From an uncultured Gammaproteobacteria bacterium (GTDB lineage Bacteria; Pseudomonadota; Gammaproteobacteria; SZUA-229): a DNA stretch of 38,820 bases. Within the stretch, counting starts at the first letter, position 1. Each line of letters opens with the position of its first letter. The position numbers and the translations under genes were made by a program. The notes beneath the pieces are model-generated. The model saw only the letters and a list, made by a program, of their open reading frames with translations. It searched no databases and was not told where the DNA came from. Positions 27,017 to 35,838 of this stretch are shown here, one piece after another. Where the stretch lies: the NCBI GenBank assembly GCA_913065105.1, contig CAJXZZ010000021.1:1-38820 (forward strand). Reading direction: 5' to 3'.

Positions 27017-28525
27017 TTATTCAAAACTTAGTTTATAGCCCGCGGCTTTTAGATAACTCCTCTCCTTTAATAAATCAGCAAGAGTCATATTGTGACTATC
27101 TAACCAGCTTTCAGGAAAGTGTAAATTAATATTATTATTGCGCACACTTATTTCAATATCAGGGAGCGGCTGGTCGCTGCGACCGCGGTGTAATAATACA
27201 GCGATGCGTAAAAGAACACACATATGTTTGCCTGCTCTAACGAATGGTTTCATTAACGTTTTAAATGAATGCGTCCTGAATTTACTGCGATGAGATAAAA
27301 CTAAAGCGGCCAATAGCGCTTGTTCCTGTCGAGAGAATCCTTGCATATCTGCATTGGTTAAAATATACGCGCCGTGTTTATGATAATTATTATGGGATAC
27401 CTGAAGCCCTATCTCATGCAACATGGATGCCCATTTAACCAGTGGTTTGATCTGTTCAATGTCTATCGACCATGGTTTGTAAACGGCAAGACATAGTTTC
27501 TCTACAGTATGGGTGATTCGTTTCGCCTGCTCTATATCCACGCTCCATCGAGACATGGCGCCCTCAACTGTAGCATCTCGTACATCGTGATGCGTTATAC
27601 GTCCGACGAGGTCATAAAGCAAACCTTCACGCATGCCCTGATCCGATACCTGCATGAGCCTAATATCTAGTGTTTTAAATACAGCAAGTAAAACGGACAG
27701 GCCGCCGGCGAGCACCGGCCTACGGTTATCGCTTAGCCCATCAAGTTTACATCTGTCAATATGACCTGCGTCTATTAGATTGTCGCGTAACTTGAGCAGC
27801 GATTCTTTACTGATTCCATTTTTACACCAGCCCTGTTCATGCACGATATTACGAATAGCTTTGATGGTGCCTGAACAGCCGATGGCTTCATCCCATTTGC
27901 CAGACTGAAAGTCAGCGGCTTGAGGAAACAAGGTTAAAGCGGCCTCTGTTACAGCGGCTTTCATTGATTTTTTAGTAATATCGCCGCCATCAAAAAAACG
28001 TCTGCTTGAGCTAACACAGCCTATATAAAGGCTTTCCCGGCGTAGTGGCTGCATTCCGCTGCCGATAATACATTCTGTACTACCGCCGCCGATATCAACA
28101 ACCAGGCGTTTACCTTTTTTAGTTGCCAGACCGTGCGCAACGCCAAGGTAGATCAGACGAGCTTCTTCACGACCCTCAATAATTTCTATCGGGTGGTTTA
28201 AAATTTTTTCTGCTTTTTTGACGAAGCTCCGTGCGTTTTTAGCAATACGTAAGGTATTTGTGCCGGCAATACGAACTGCAGATTGGGGTAGGCCGTGGAT
28301 TCTTTGAGCAAAGGATTCAAGGCATTCAAAGGCTCTATTTTGTGCCGATTCATCTATAATGCCATTTTTATCGAGGCCACCGCCAAGTCGAACATTTTCC
28401 TGTAGGCGGTCAATTATGGATAATGTGCCAGACTCTTCTAGACGAGCAACGATCATATGAAAACTGTTGGAACCGAGATCAATAGCCGCAACAATGTCTG
28501 GTAAGTGATTTTTCGTTGTATTCAT
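27017..28525 (-). CDS. ppx: Exopolyphosphatase / guanosine pentaphosphate phosphatase (Ppx/GppA)
   Basis: A 502-residue member of the ASKHA (actin-like) phosphatase family. Phosphate 1 motif is AAIDLGSNSFHMIV (13-26), the EGREEA catalytic block is at 117-122 and VVDIGGGSTE at 142-151; the C-terminal HD-like domain shows LHEIGLQVSHNNYHKHGAYIL, split as LHEIGLQVSHNN and HKHGAYIL. These proteins cleave inorganic polyphosphate and pppGpp; from sequence alone Ppx and GppA cannot be separated with certainty, but the length is close to E. coli Ppx (513). No ppk gene is in the window. It is divergent from the gene at 28596, with 70 bases between. Confidence 0.9.
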   Translation of the reverse strand: MNTTKNHLPDIVAAIDLGSNSFHMIVARLEESGTLSIIDRLQENVRLGGGLDKNGIIDESAQNRAFECLESFAQRIHGLPQSAVRIAGTNTLRIAKNARSFVKKAEKILNHPIEIIEGREEARLIYLGVAHGLATKKGKRLVVDIGGGSTECIIGSGMQPLRRESLYIGCVSSSRRFFDGGDITKKSMKAAVTEAALTLFPQAADFQSGKWDEAIGCSGTIKAIRNIVHEQGWCKNGISKESLLKLRDNLIDAGHIDRCKLDGLSDNRRPVLAGGLSVLLAVFKTLDIRLMQVSDQGMREGLLYDLVGRITHHDVRDATVEGAMSRWSVDIEQAKRITHTVEKLCLAVYKPWSIDIEQIKPLVKWASMLHEIGLQVSHNNYHKHGAYILTNADMQGFSRQEQALLAALVLSHRSKFRTHSFKTLMKPFVRAGKHMCVLLRIAVLLHRGRSDQPLPDIEISVRNNNINLHFPESWLDSHNMTLADLLKERSYLKAAGYKLSFE

Positions 28526-28595
28526 TTAGCGACTAATGTGAAATTGTGTAGCAAAATAGATAATGACATATTACATCAAAAGGTAAAAGTTGTAA

Positions 28596-29738
28596 GTGAT
28601 AAATAACGTATGTGTGGATTATAGGGTTATTAAACTGCGTATAAAACAGATTGTTTTAATGCTGCCTTTTACCGTTGTAGCGACGGTAAGTGCGCAGTCG
28701 CTAGAGCCGTTGCCAGAAAAAGAAACGGAGACAGACGTTAATGTAGAAACTGAAAAAACTGATGTCGTTACAGAAAAAGAAGAAGAAAAAATTGAAGAGT
28801 ATCAAATTTATAGAAAACAGAACCCAGATAATCCCTGCGCTCGTGATATGGATACCTATGGTTATGAAAAAAACTGGTATGACGAGTCACAAATATTTGT
28901 TAACTCAAAATTTTGTGAGCCGGCATTGTGGTTTGATAATTTTTTCGCTAATGACAGAATATTTAATGAAGGCGCTGCTGGTACGTATATTCGCTGGCGA
29001 AATGAATTTATTTATGATGAAGAAGAGGATTTTTCATTCGACATGGGTATTAGCGCCAGTGTAGAGCTCCCCGGTTTTGAAGACAGGCTACGTGTAACTT
29101 TTGACAATGATGAGGATCAAGATATACAAGATGTTGCACCCGGTAATGCGCAGCAGAATAATAGTAGTCTGGGTCTGCAGTTAGATGTGCTTGAAAACGA
29201 TAGGTCAAAATTTAATATAAAGGTTAGTTTTTCACCAAAAATCCTACTAAGGTATCGTTATACTTACCCTGTTTTAGATAGTTTAACTTTACGTTTTACA
29301 CAGGAAGTGCAAAGGAAAGAACAAGTTAATGATGCGCGCACATTAATAGATATTGAGAAAGCATTCAAGCCACAATTTTTATTTCGCTCTTCGACTGAAG
29401 GCAAAGTATCCGAAGAGTATGATGGCATTGACTGGTTGCAGGCATTTGTTCTATACCAGCGGATAAATAAAAAAACATCACTTGCTTATGAGTCTAGTGT
29501 TAATGGTATAAGTGAGCCAGAGACATTGGCAACAAATTACCGCCTTGGCATTCGCTTTAGAAAAAACTTCCATCGCGAATGGCTTTTTTATGAGATAGCA
29601 CCTGAAGTGACCTGGCCAGTAACGCTTGATGAAGATCGTTTAGTAGTAGAAGAGCGACGTTCTAAATGGCTGTTATTTTTTCGTCTCGAAGTACATTTTG
29701 GCAATGCACAAAAAAAACGATACCAGGATTACAACTAA
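28596..29738 (+). CDS. Putative outer-membrane beta-barrel protein, unknown function
   Basis: Up to 380 residues. A signal-like stretch (IVLMLPFTVVATVSAQS, residues about 18-34) is followed by an acidic Glu/Thr/Val-rich linker (about 35-70) and a segment with CARDMDTYGYEKNWYDES and a second cysteine 46 residues later in SKFCEPALWFDNFF. The remainder has alternating patterns of charged and aromatic residues such as KILLRYRYTYPVLDSLTLRF and a final strand ending in RLEVHFG, consistent with beta-barrel strands. I do not recognise the family. The start is uncertain: GTG at 28596 or a downstream start; the ribosome binding site is weak (AAAGG about 14 bases away). The phosphopantetheinyl transferase gene follows after 12 bases. 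Confidence 0.6.
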   Translation: MINNVCVDYRVIKLRIKQIVLMLPFTVVATVSAQSLEPLPEKETETDVNVETEKTDVVTEKEEEKIEEYQIYRKQNPDNPCARDMDTYGYEKNWYDESQIFVNSKFCEPALWFDNFFANDRIFNEGAAGTYIRWRNEFIYDEEEDFSFDMGISASVELPGFEDRLRVTFDNDEDQDIQDVAPGNAQQNNSSLGLQLDVLENDRSKFNIKVSFSPKILLRYRYTYPVLDSLTLRFTQEVQRKEQVNDARTLIDIEKAFKPQFLFRSSTEGKVSEEYDGIDWLQAFVLYQRINKKTSLAYESSVNGISEPETLATNYRLGIRFRKNFHREWLFYEIAPEVTWPVTLDEDRLVVEERRSKWLLFFRLEVHFGNAQKKRYQDYN

Positions 29739-29750
29739 TAAAAACTGTTA

Positions 29751-30452
29751 ATGAATAGCGTACGATTATATTACATGATCCATAAAGGTAAGAGCGATCT
29801 TGCTAAGGTGGGAAACAAACAGATGGACCAATGGCTGTCTGAATTATCTATGTCGAAGCGTAAGACTGTTCAGCGTTTGATAAATAGTGATGATCAGATA
29901 GCTTCATTGCTAGCTTCACAATTATTAAAAATGTGTGCAAGAGACGAAGCTGTCGATGATTTTCTCCTGTGTGACGTTAATTATCCTGAGACGGGAAAGC
30001 CAAACTGGCAGAGTAAGCAGGGATATGTTCTAGACTTTAATATTTCTCATTCAAATCAATGCGTTCTGGTTGCAGCAAGTAATACCGTAAAAATTGGTGT
30101 TGATGTTGAGAAGATTCGAGAATTAAAAAACTTGAGTTTTAAAATGGTAATGTTGCCCGATGAATTGAAGTTGATACGAGAAACGCCCACTTTGTTTTTT
30201 GAGTTATGGTCAAAAAAAGAAGCCGTTGTGAAAGCTGCAAATACAAGCGGATTATCTCGGATGCGTGATGTCATATTAATGGAAGATCAGGCGACGCTCG
30301 ATGGTGTGGATTGGTACCTGAATAGTGTTGAGACGGGCATGCAGCTTGATGATCAGTATGAAATTTACCTGGCGACATCTGAACCTGTCGATAAATTAAT
30401 AATAAAAAATATAATTCTTGAGGATTTAATCAAAGATCCAGCTTACGATTAA
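29751..30452 (+). CDS. 4'-phosphopantetheinyl transferase (Sfp type)
   Basis: A 233-residue enzyme that moves phosphopantetheine from CoA to a serine of a carrier protein. The three family motifs are FNISHS (96-101), IGVDVEKI (115-122, metal-binding Asp and Glu) and WSKKEAVVKA (153-162). Length is typical of Sfp/Gsp enzymes (220-240), distinct from the smaller AcpS. No polyketide or peptide synthetase is in the window, so it may serve a distant pathway or fatty-acid carrier protein. Its stop overlaps the convergent recQ stop by 4 bases (30449-30452), with no terminator between. Confidence 0.9.
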   Translation: MNSVRLYYMIHKGKSDLAKVGNKQMDQWLSELSMSKRKTVQRLINSDDQIASLLASQLLKMCARDEAVDDFLLCDVNYPETGKPNWQSKQGYVLDFNISHSNQCVLVAASNTVKIGVDVEKIRELKNLSFKMVMLPDELKLIRETPTLFFELWSKKEAVVKAANTSGLSRMRDVILMEDQATLDGVDWYLNSVETGMQLDDQYEIYLATSEPVDKLIIKNIILEDLIKDPAYD

Positions 30453-32572
30453 GCCGGTGATACTGCAGCCTGTACGCAACGTAATGTATCGTAGTCATAC
30501 ATGCCATCGAGTGCATCAAACGCTGGTTTGAGTTTTCGGCTATCGGCTTCAGTGTTCAATAACGCCTCATGAATAATGTTTATTTCCTGTTGGTTTAATT
30601 TAACCACATCATGAAGTTTAAGTTCGCCCTGTTCAATGCACTCAGCAAGATGAGAATATACGGTAGAGGGTTTAAGCTTGCGCTGTGCTGCAATTGTATC
30701 TATATCCAGGCCGCTACGAAACAATAACAAGCTTTCACTGACGGTGTCTGTGGGATCCTGTTTTTCATTATAGATGTGATCGTTTATGACTTTAAGAAAT
30801 GCGTCACCATATTTTTCAAGTTTGCTTTCACCTACACCATTAATACCTAATAGTTGCTCATGGTTGTGAGGCTGCCGTTCCATCATCTCAGATAGTGTCG
30901 CGTCATGAAAAATGACAAACGGTGGTACATTATTTTCATCTGCCATATTTTTACGGCAAGTACGCAAAGCTTCCCATAAAGCATTGTCAGAGGCCTTGCT
31001 GGTATTAAATAATTTTCTACCTTTGCGAGTAGAGCTTGTCTGCTTATTTTGCTTGCGTAATTGCAGGCTTTGCTCGCCACGTAAAACGGCTCGACAGTGT
31101 TCAGTCAGGCGCAGACTGCCATGGCCCTCTACATCAACAGCAAGTAAATTACGGCTGATTAGTTGACGAAAGATATTTCGCCAGTGTTTGGTATCATGCT
31201 CTTTACCAATGCCAAAAACGCTGAGATTGTCATGCCCAAACTGACTGATGCGTTCATCATCTTTTCCGGTTAATACATCAACCAGGTAGTTAACGCCAAA
31301 ACGCTGACCGGTACGGTGCACGCAGGACAGGGCTTTTTGAGCAGCCACACTCGCGTCCCAGGTTTCCACCGGGCTCAGACAGTTGTCACAGTTACCACAG
31401 GCCTCATGCAGGTCTTCATTAAAATAGTTGAGTAAAGATTGTCGTCGGCAGCTGGTTATATCAGTAAAACCAAGCATGGTTTCAAGTTTATGACGCTCAA
31501 CCTGTTTGTATTTTTCTTCAGCGGTTGATGTCGCCATCATCTGCTTGAGTGTGATCACGTCCTGTAAGCCGTAGACCATCCAGGCGTTTGCTGGTAAGCC
31601 ATCACGCCCTGCCCGGCCAGTCTCCTGATAATAGGCTTCCATACTTTTTGGTAGATTAAGATGGGCAACAAAACGTACATCAGGTTTGTCTATGCCCATG
31701 CCAAAAGCGATGGTAGCGACAATAATAACGCCATCTTCTTTGAGAAAACGCTGTTGATTTGTCAGCCTGGTTTCGGCAGACAAACCAGCGTGATATGGCA
31801 GAGCAGTAAAACCTTTTTCTGTTAACCATGCGGCGATAGCGTCAACTTTTTTTCGTGATAGACAATAAACAATGCCAGAGTCATTCTCGTGTTCATTTTG
31901 AATAAATCGTAATAAGGCCGTGCGCGCGTTGCCTTGCGCTTCACTTATGCGGTAACAGATGTTGGGACGATCAAAGCTGGAGATAAATTCACGCGCTGTT
32001 TCCAGCGCCAGTCGATGTTTGATTTCAGCACGGGTTTTTTCATCCGCAGTTGCGGTTAATGCGATCCGCGGGATATCTGGAAATTGCTCGTGTAGCAACG
32101 AAAGCCGAATGTAGTCTGGACGAAAATCGTGACCCCATTGTGAAACACAGTGAGCTTCGTCAATGGCAAAAAGTGAGATTGTGGTGTGTTTTAATAAATT
32201 TAGAAAGCCGCCAGTTGTGAGTCGCTCGGGTGCGACGTATAACATGTCTAACTTGCCGTTGACTAGATCATCTTCGGTCTGGCGCGTGGTTTTAGCATCT
32301 AAGGTTGAATTTAGATAAGCCGCGTTAATACCAAGCTGTCGCAACGCCATTACCTGGTCATGCATCAGTGCGATTAACGGTGAAATAATAATGCCGGTGC
32401 CATTACGGACCAGAGAGGGAATCTGATAACACAGTGATTTACCACCACCGGTTGGCATCAGTACAACCGCATCCTCACCGTTTACTAATGTCTGGACAAT
32501 TTCGCCCTGTTGCAGGCGAAAATCAGAATAACCGAAGGTATTTTGCAGGTAGTTGAGGGCTGAATCATCCAT
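30449..32572 (-). CDS. recQ: ATP-dependent DNA helicase RecQ with extra C-terminal HTH domain
   Basis: A 707-residue 3'-5' DNA helicase, longer than E. coli RecQ (609). Order: Walker A MPTGGGKSLC (39-48), DEAH box (138-141) and motif VSQWGHDFRPDY, helicase core to about 340, the zinc site with four cysteines (SCRRQSLLNYF and ACGNCDNC), a winged helix, an HRDC domain (about 545-610, ALWEALRTCRKNMADE to LLGINGVGESKLEKYG), then about 95 more residues with FRSGLDIDTIAAQRKLKPST, resembling the HTH_40 domain found after HRDC in some bacteria. It repairs stalled or broken forks with RecJ/RecF proteins. It follows pilU after 70 bases. Confidence 0.95.
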   Translation of the reverse strand: MDDSALNYLQNTFGYSDFRLQQGEIVQTLVNGEDAVVLMPTGGGKSLCYQIPSLVRNGTGIIISPLIALMHDQVMALRQLGINAAYLNSTLDAKTTRQTEDDLVNGKLDMLYVAPERLTTGGFLNLLKHTTISLFAIDEAHCVSQWGHDFRPDYIRLSLLHEQFPDIPRIALTATADEKTRAEIKHRLALETAREFISSFDRPNICYRISEAQGNARTALLRFIQNEHENDSGIVYCLSRKKVDAIAAWLTEKGFTALPYHAGLSAETRLTNQQRFLKEDGVIIVATIAFGMGIDKPDVRFVAHLNLPKSMEAYYQETGRAGRDGLPANAWMVYGLQDVITLKQMMATSTAEEKYKQVERHKLETMLGFTDITSCRRQSLLNYFNEDLHEACGNCDNCLSPVETWDASVAAQKALSCVHRTGQRFGVNYLVDVLTGKDDERISQFGHDNLSVFGIGKEHDTKHWRNIFRQLISRNLLAVDVEGHGSLRLTEHCRAVLRGEQSLQLRKQNKQTSSTRKGRKLFNTSKASDNALWEALRTCRKNMADENNVPPFVIFHDATLSEMMERQPHNHEQLLGINGVGESKLEKYGDAFLKVINDHIYNEKQDPTDTVSESLLLFRSGLDIDTIAAQRKLKPSTVYSHLAECIEQGELKLHDVVKLNQQEINIIHEALLNTEADSRKLKPAFDALDGMYDYDTLRCVQAAVSPA

Positions 32573-32642
32573 GATCGCTATTTTATGTTTAATTGAGAAT
32601 AATTATACTTTTATATTCCTTAGCGGTTATTCGTCTGACGTT

Positions 32643-33815
32643 CTAATCAGGAAGTGAGAATTGGGCGAGTCCACCCTCGTCTTCCTCCTCGTCTTCTTCA
32701 TCCGCAATTAAGCTTAATCCGCCATGGCTATCATCAGGTTTACTACTGGACTTACCTTTTGCTGCCAATTCAATTTTTAGACGTAGATTGTTTTCAGCAT
32801 CAGCATTCTTAAGTGTTTCTTCTAATGTGATCTTTCCTGCGTTGTACAGATTAAACAATGCTATATCAAACGTTTGCATTCCCATGGGCTCAGACTTTTC
32901 CATTACCGTTTTGATTTCAAGAATATCGCCTTCTTTTATCAGGTCGGCAATACGTGGTGAATTAAGCAATATCTCAATGGCAGCGCAGCGTTTACCGTCA
33001 ACGGTAGGAATAAGCCGTTGTGAAACAAAGGCCTGTAAATTAATCGAAATATCGCTTAATAGTGACCGGCGTTTTTCCTCAGGGAAAAAGTTAATGATTC
33101 GGTCAAGCGCCTGGTTAGCATTATTGGCATGCAAGGTTGAAATGGCCAGGTGTCCGGTTTCAGCAAAGGCCAGTGCATGCTCCATGGTTTCACGGTCACG
33201 AATCTCGCCGATGAGTATCACGTCGGGTGCTTGCCTTAATGTGTTTTTGAGTGCATCTTCAAAACTGTCAGTATCCATTCCGACTTCACGTTGATTAATG
33301 ATGCAGCCTCTGTGTTTGTGGACAAATTCGATAGGGTCTTCGATGGTGATGATGTGACCTTTAGAATTTCTGTTACGGTAATCAATTAAAGCCGCTAGCG
33401 AGGTAGATTTTCCTGAGCCGGTGCCGCCTACAAAAAGAATTAGGCCGCGTTTGAACATGACTACTTTTTTTAATATATCAGGTAGACCAAGCTGTTCCAG
33501 ATTGGGGATTTCAGTAACGATATTCCGTATGACCATCGAGACTTCATTGCGCTGTTTGAATATATTGACGCGAAAGCGTCCGATATCCGGCAGCGATAAA
33601 GCAAGATTCATCTCAGGTTTATTCTTGAATTCAATTTTTTGTTTATCTGACATTAACTCGTTAGCGAGACTTTCGACCCAGCCCGGTGGTGCCGGATCTT
33701 TTCCAAGAGGGGTCAGGGTGCCGCTGAACTTTGCGCTGGGTTTGGCGCCGGTGGATAAATACAGATCGGAACCGTCTTTTTCAGCGAGAATTTTCAAATA
33801 AGGAGTGACTTTCAT
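32643..33815 (-). CDS. pilU: Type IV pilus retraction ATPase PilU
   Basis: A 390-residue hexameric secretion-type ATPase. Walker A GGTGSGKS (130-137), Asp box TIEDPIE (157-163), Walker B VILIGEIRD (199-207) and His box STLHANN (226-232) are intact. The style (RQAPDVILIGEIRDRETM, LDRIINFFPEEKR) and the length near 380 favour PilU over PilT. It drives or assists pilus retraction. Its partner pilT is not adjacent here, unlike many pseudomonads, where pilT and pilU are neighbours. The C-terminus adds an acidic run with DEEDEEEDEGG. Transcription from here may read into recQ. Confidence 0.9.
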   Translation of the reverse strand: MKVTPYLKILAEKDGSDLYLSTGAKPSAKFSGTLTPLGKDPAPPGWVESLANELMSDKQKIEFKNKPEMNLALSLPDIGRFRVNIFKQRNEVSMVIRNIVTEIPNLEQLGLPDILKKVVMFKRGLILFVGGTGSGKSTSLAALIDYRNRNSKGHIITIEDPIEFVHKHRGCIINQREVGMDTDSFEDALKNTLRQAPDVILIGEIRDRETMEHALAFAETGHLAISTLHANNANQALDRIINFFPEEKRRSLLSDISINLQAFVSQRLIPTVDGKRCAAIEILLNSPRIADLIKEGDILEIKTVMEKSEPMGMQTFDIALFNLYNAGKITLEETLKNADAENNLRLKIELAAKGKSSSKPDDSHGGLSLIADEEDEEEDEGGLAQFSLPD

Positions 33816-33944
33816 TCTGTTGGCCTAAAACATTAATACGATCGATAAAGTATATGGTGAATCAGAGATTAAACAATAAACTTGCAGGAAAACTATTGTC
33901 TATTTTGATGAAAGATAAGGACGTGAGAATAAAAATCAGACAAT

Positions 33945-33975
33945 AAAAAACCACGATGCATATCGTGGTTTTTTA
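33945..33975. terminator. Bidirectional rho-independent terminator downstream of tusE
   Basis: A 13-base-pair stem (33945-33957 with 33962-33974) with a four-base GCAT loop, flanked by A and T runs on both sides, so it can end transcription in either direction. It separates the tusE-like gene from pilU. Confidence 0.87.
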
Positions 33976-34015
33976 TTTTAGCGCTAACTAATGGTTGCAG
34001 CGACGAATGTTTAAA

Positions 34016-34354
34016 TTAGCTGCAGCCCTTTGGTCGTGGTAAACCGGCAATTTTGTTGGCGCATTTTATTAGACCCGTTGGGAATAGAGAATAAATGTAT
34101 TTTTGGTCACTACGGTCTTTACCGTATTTTTTCTTCATAATTTTTGAAAAAGACCGTGGCTCACAAACACTGCCATTTTCCTGAAAATATTCACGTGCTT
34201 CTTTGATGATGTCCCAGTGTTCTTGAGTAAGCCCATCAACAATTTTCTCACTTTTAGCGATTTCAACAGCGAGCTCTTCACTCCACTCATCAAGGTTTTC
34301 CAACCAGCCAGCCTCGCTGAGCTGGATTATTTGACCGTTAATTTCTGCTTGCAT
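34016..34354 (-). CDS. tusE: TusE/DsrC-family sulfur-transfer protein
   Basis: A 112-residue protein. The core LDEWSEELAVEIAKSEKI and GLTQEHWDIIKEAREYF, and the C-terminal arm NKIAGLPRPKGCS, match TusE closely. The terminal redox cysteine is Cys111; the DsrC CysB position is Asn100, as in TusE, which has a non-Cys there. An extra Cys98 sits two residues earlier, and Cys64 is in the middle. TusE accepts sulfur from TusBCD and hands it to MnmA for 2-thiolation of U34 in tRNA; here it is a single gene without tusBCD. GAGG lies 8 bases before the ATG. A bidirectional terminator follows. Confidence 0.85.
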   Translation of the reverse strand: MQAEINGQIIQLSEAGWLENLDEWSEELAVEIAKSEKIVDGLTQEHWDIIKEAREYFQENGSVCEPRSFSKIMKKKYGKDRSDQKYIYSLFPTGLIKCANKIAGLPRPKGCS

Positions 34355-34473
34355 TGGTTTGCCTCGTAATAACCTAGTAATTTAGTCAGGTATTTTAGCT
34401 AATTATTGTCTATTAGTAAACAGCAAAGTTCTTATGGACATCATCTCTCTATAAGCAGTTGAAATTAATGGTC

Positions 34474-35022
34474 TTATCGTAGAAGCTGTTGATTAACTTC
34501 TTCTCGCTTTTCCTTGCCTTCTAGTAATTCTATCAAGGTTAAAGCAAAGTCCATCGCAGTTCCTGGTCCGCGCGAGGTGACTATATTACCGTCGATGACA
34601 ACGGCATTATCTGAGATTGTGATGCTGTCATCATTAAGTGCGGCGAGTACACCAGGAAAACTGGTTGCCGTTTTTCCCTTCAATACGCCGGCTTCGGCAA
34701 GCGCTTTAGGCGCGGCACAGATGGCTGCCAGGTATTTGTTTTGTGAAAACTGCTTTTTTATTAAGGCTTGCAGTTGTTTATTATCCCGCAAGTGGTCTGC
34801 TCCGGGTAGGCCGCCAGGTAAGACAATAAGATCGAAAGACGCATTTTGTACTTTATCAATGCTGGTATCGGGAATGATGGTGGTGCCACGCGAAGCTTTC
34901 ACCGGCTGCTCATCGAGGCCACAGGTGGTGACTGTGATGCCAGCACGCACCAGTAAATCAGTGATAGTTATCGCTTCTAGTTCTTCACAGCCTTGAGCAA
35001 GCGGCACCAGTACATGCGACAT
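34474..35022 (-). CDS. yajL: DJ-1/PfpI-family protein (YajL-like)
   Basis: A 182-residue protein of the DJ-1 superfamily. The nucleophile elbow is YLAAICAAPKALA with Cys102, and the conserved acid is Glu14 in GCEELEAI. VLPGGLPGADHLR is the typical loop. YajL proteins are described as chaperones or glyoxalase/deglycase-type enzymes protecting from oxidative and carbonyl stress; which activity applies is disputed. The start overlaps the end of the upstream yibQ-like gene by 38 bases, and a GGAAG site precedes the ATG. Confidence 0.88.
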   Translation of the reverse strand: MSHVLVPLAQGCEELEAITITDLLVRAGITVTTCGLDEQPVKASRGTTIIPDTSIDKVQNASFDLIVLPGGLPGADHLRDNKQLQALIKKQFSQNKYLAAICAAPKALAEAGVLKGKTATSFPGVLAALNDDSITISDNAVVIDGNIVTSRGPGTAMDFALTLIELLEGKEKREEVNQQLLR

Positions 35023-35788
35023 TATGATCTTCCCGTTTGTTTATGTGTTGGTTTGCAGTCCGAATTAAATTTGAAACGGGGATCAGAGTAATGCCCTGCT
35101 TGTTTAATTCATCTAAGTGGTTTTGTAGAAATTTTATGGTTTCTGGATAAGGATGTGCAATGGCTAAAGCATAACCACGTCGATTTATTCTTTGAATAAA
35201 ACGATCAAATTGTCGGCGTAGAGTGTTTTCTTCATGATCCGGATCAAGAAAAAAATCACGTGATAGATTGGGTATATTATATTCAACGGCAATTTTATCT
35301 GCGATAGACTTGCTCGTGGTTTTACTGTCAATAAAATATAAACCACCGTGTCGAGAAAGCTCGTCCATTAGCCAGGTCATATGACCGGGATGTCTGGTTA
35401 ACAAGCTACCCATGTGATTGTTTACACCGCGGACATAAGGCACTGAATTTAAATTTGAACGTAATTGTTCATTAAACTCTCTTCTTGTCATATGCAGCTT
35501 AAGTGCGCCTGGTGAATGATCGTGATGTTCAACGGATTGCATGGGCAGATGCAGCATGATTTCTTTATTATTTTTTGCTGCCAGGCGAGCCAGGTCTTTT
35601 GCGTAAGTCGTCTGTGGAAGTATGGCGATGGTTAGTGCGGCTGGAAGGTTGATGACATCCTGTCCATGCTGAAAGTTATTGCCGACATCATCAATAATAA
35701 TGCTGGCAACTTTCTCTGCATTTACAGGAGCATTAAATAAAATAAAAATGCTAAAGACGAATATTGCTAATGGTAAATGCCTGCGCAT
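34985..35788 (-). CDS. yibQ: Divergent polysaccharide deacetylase family protein (YibQ-like)
   Basis: A 267-residue protein with an N-terminal signal (LAIFVFSIFILFNAPVNAE). The divergent polysaccharide deacetylase (DUF610-type) core shows SIIIDDVGNNFQHGQ, LTIAILPQTTYAKDLA, EIMLHLPMQS and VRGVNNHMGSLLTRH, and later LAIAHPYPETI. It is a periplasmic protein linked in position to ctpA and envC in many Gammaproteobacteria; substrate unknown. Its last residues (including CTGAACSRL) overlap the yajL start by 38 bases. Confidence 0.88.
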   Translation of the reverse strand: MRRHLPLAIFVFSIFILFNAPVNAEKVASIIIDDVGNNFQHGQDVINLPAALTIAILPQTTYAKDLARLAAKNNKEIMLHLPMQSVEHHDHSPGALKLHMTRREFNEQLRSNLNSVPYVRGVNNHMGSLLTRHPGHMTWLMDELSRHGGLYFIDSKTTSKSIADKIAVEYNIPNLSRDFFLDPDHEENTLRRQFDRFIQRINRRGYALAIAHPYPETIKFLQNHLDELNKQGITLIPVSNLIRTANQHINKREDHNVACTGAACSRL

Positions 35789-35838
35789 AAATAATAGCTT
35801 ATTCCGTGTAGTTAACGTCCGTGTTAGTTGTTGGGCTG

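Noticed and set aside
32788-33294. Long plus-strand frame of 168 residues inside pilU
   Set aside because: Shadow of a strongly conserved gene on the other strand; the product has no protein-like pattern.
35256-35263. TCACGTGA core of a parS-like site
   Set aside because: Only the inner 8 bases match; the outer TGTT/AACA arms of the parS consensus are missing and it lies inside the yibQ-like gene.
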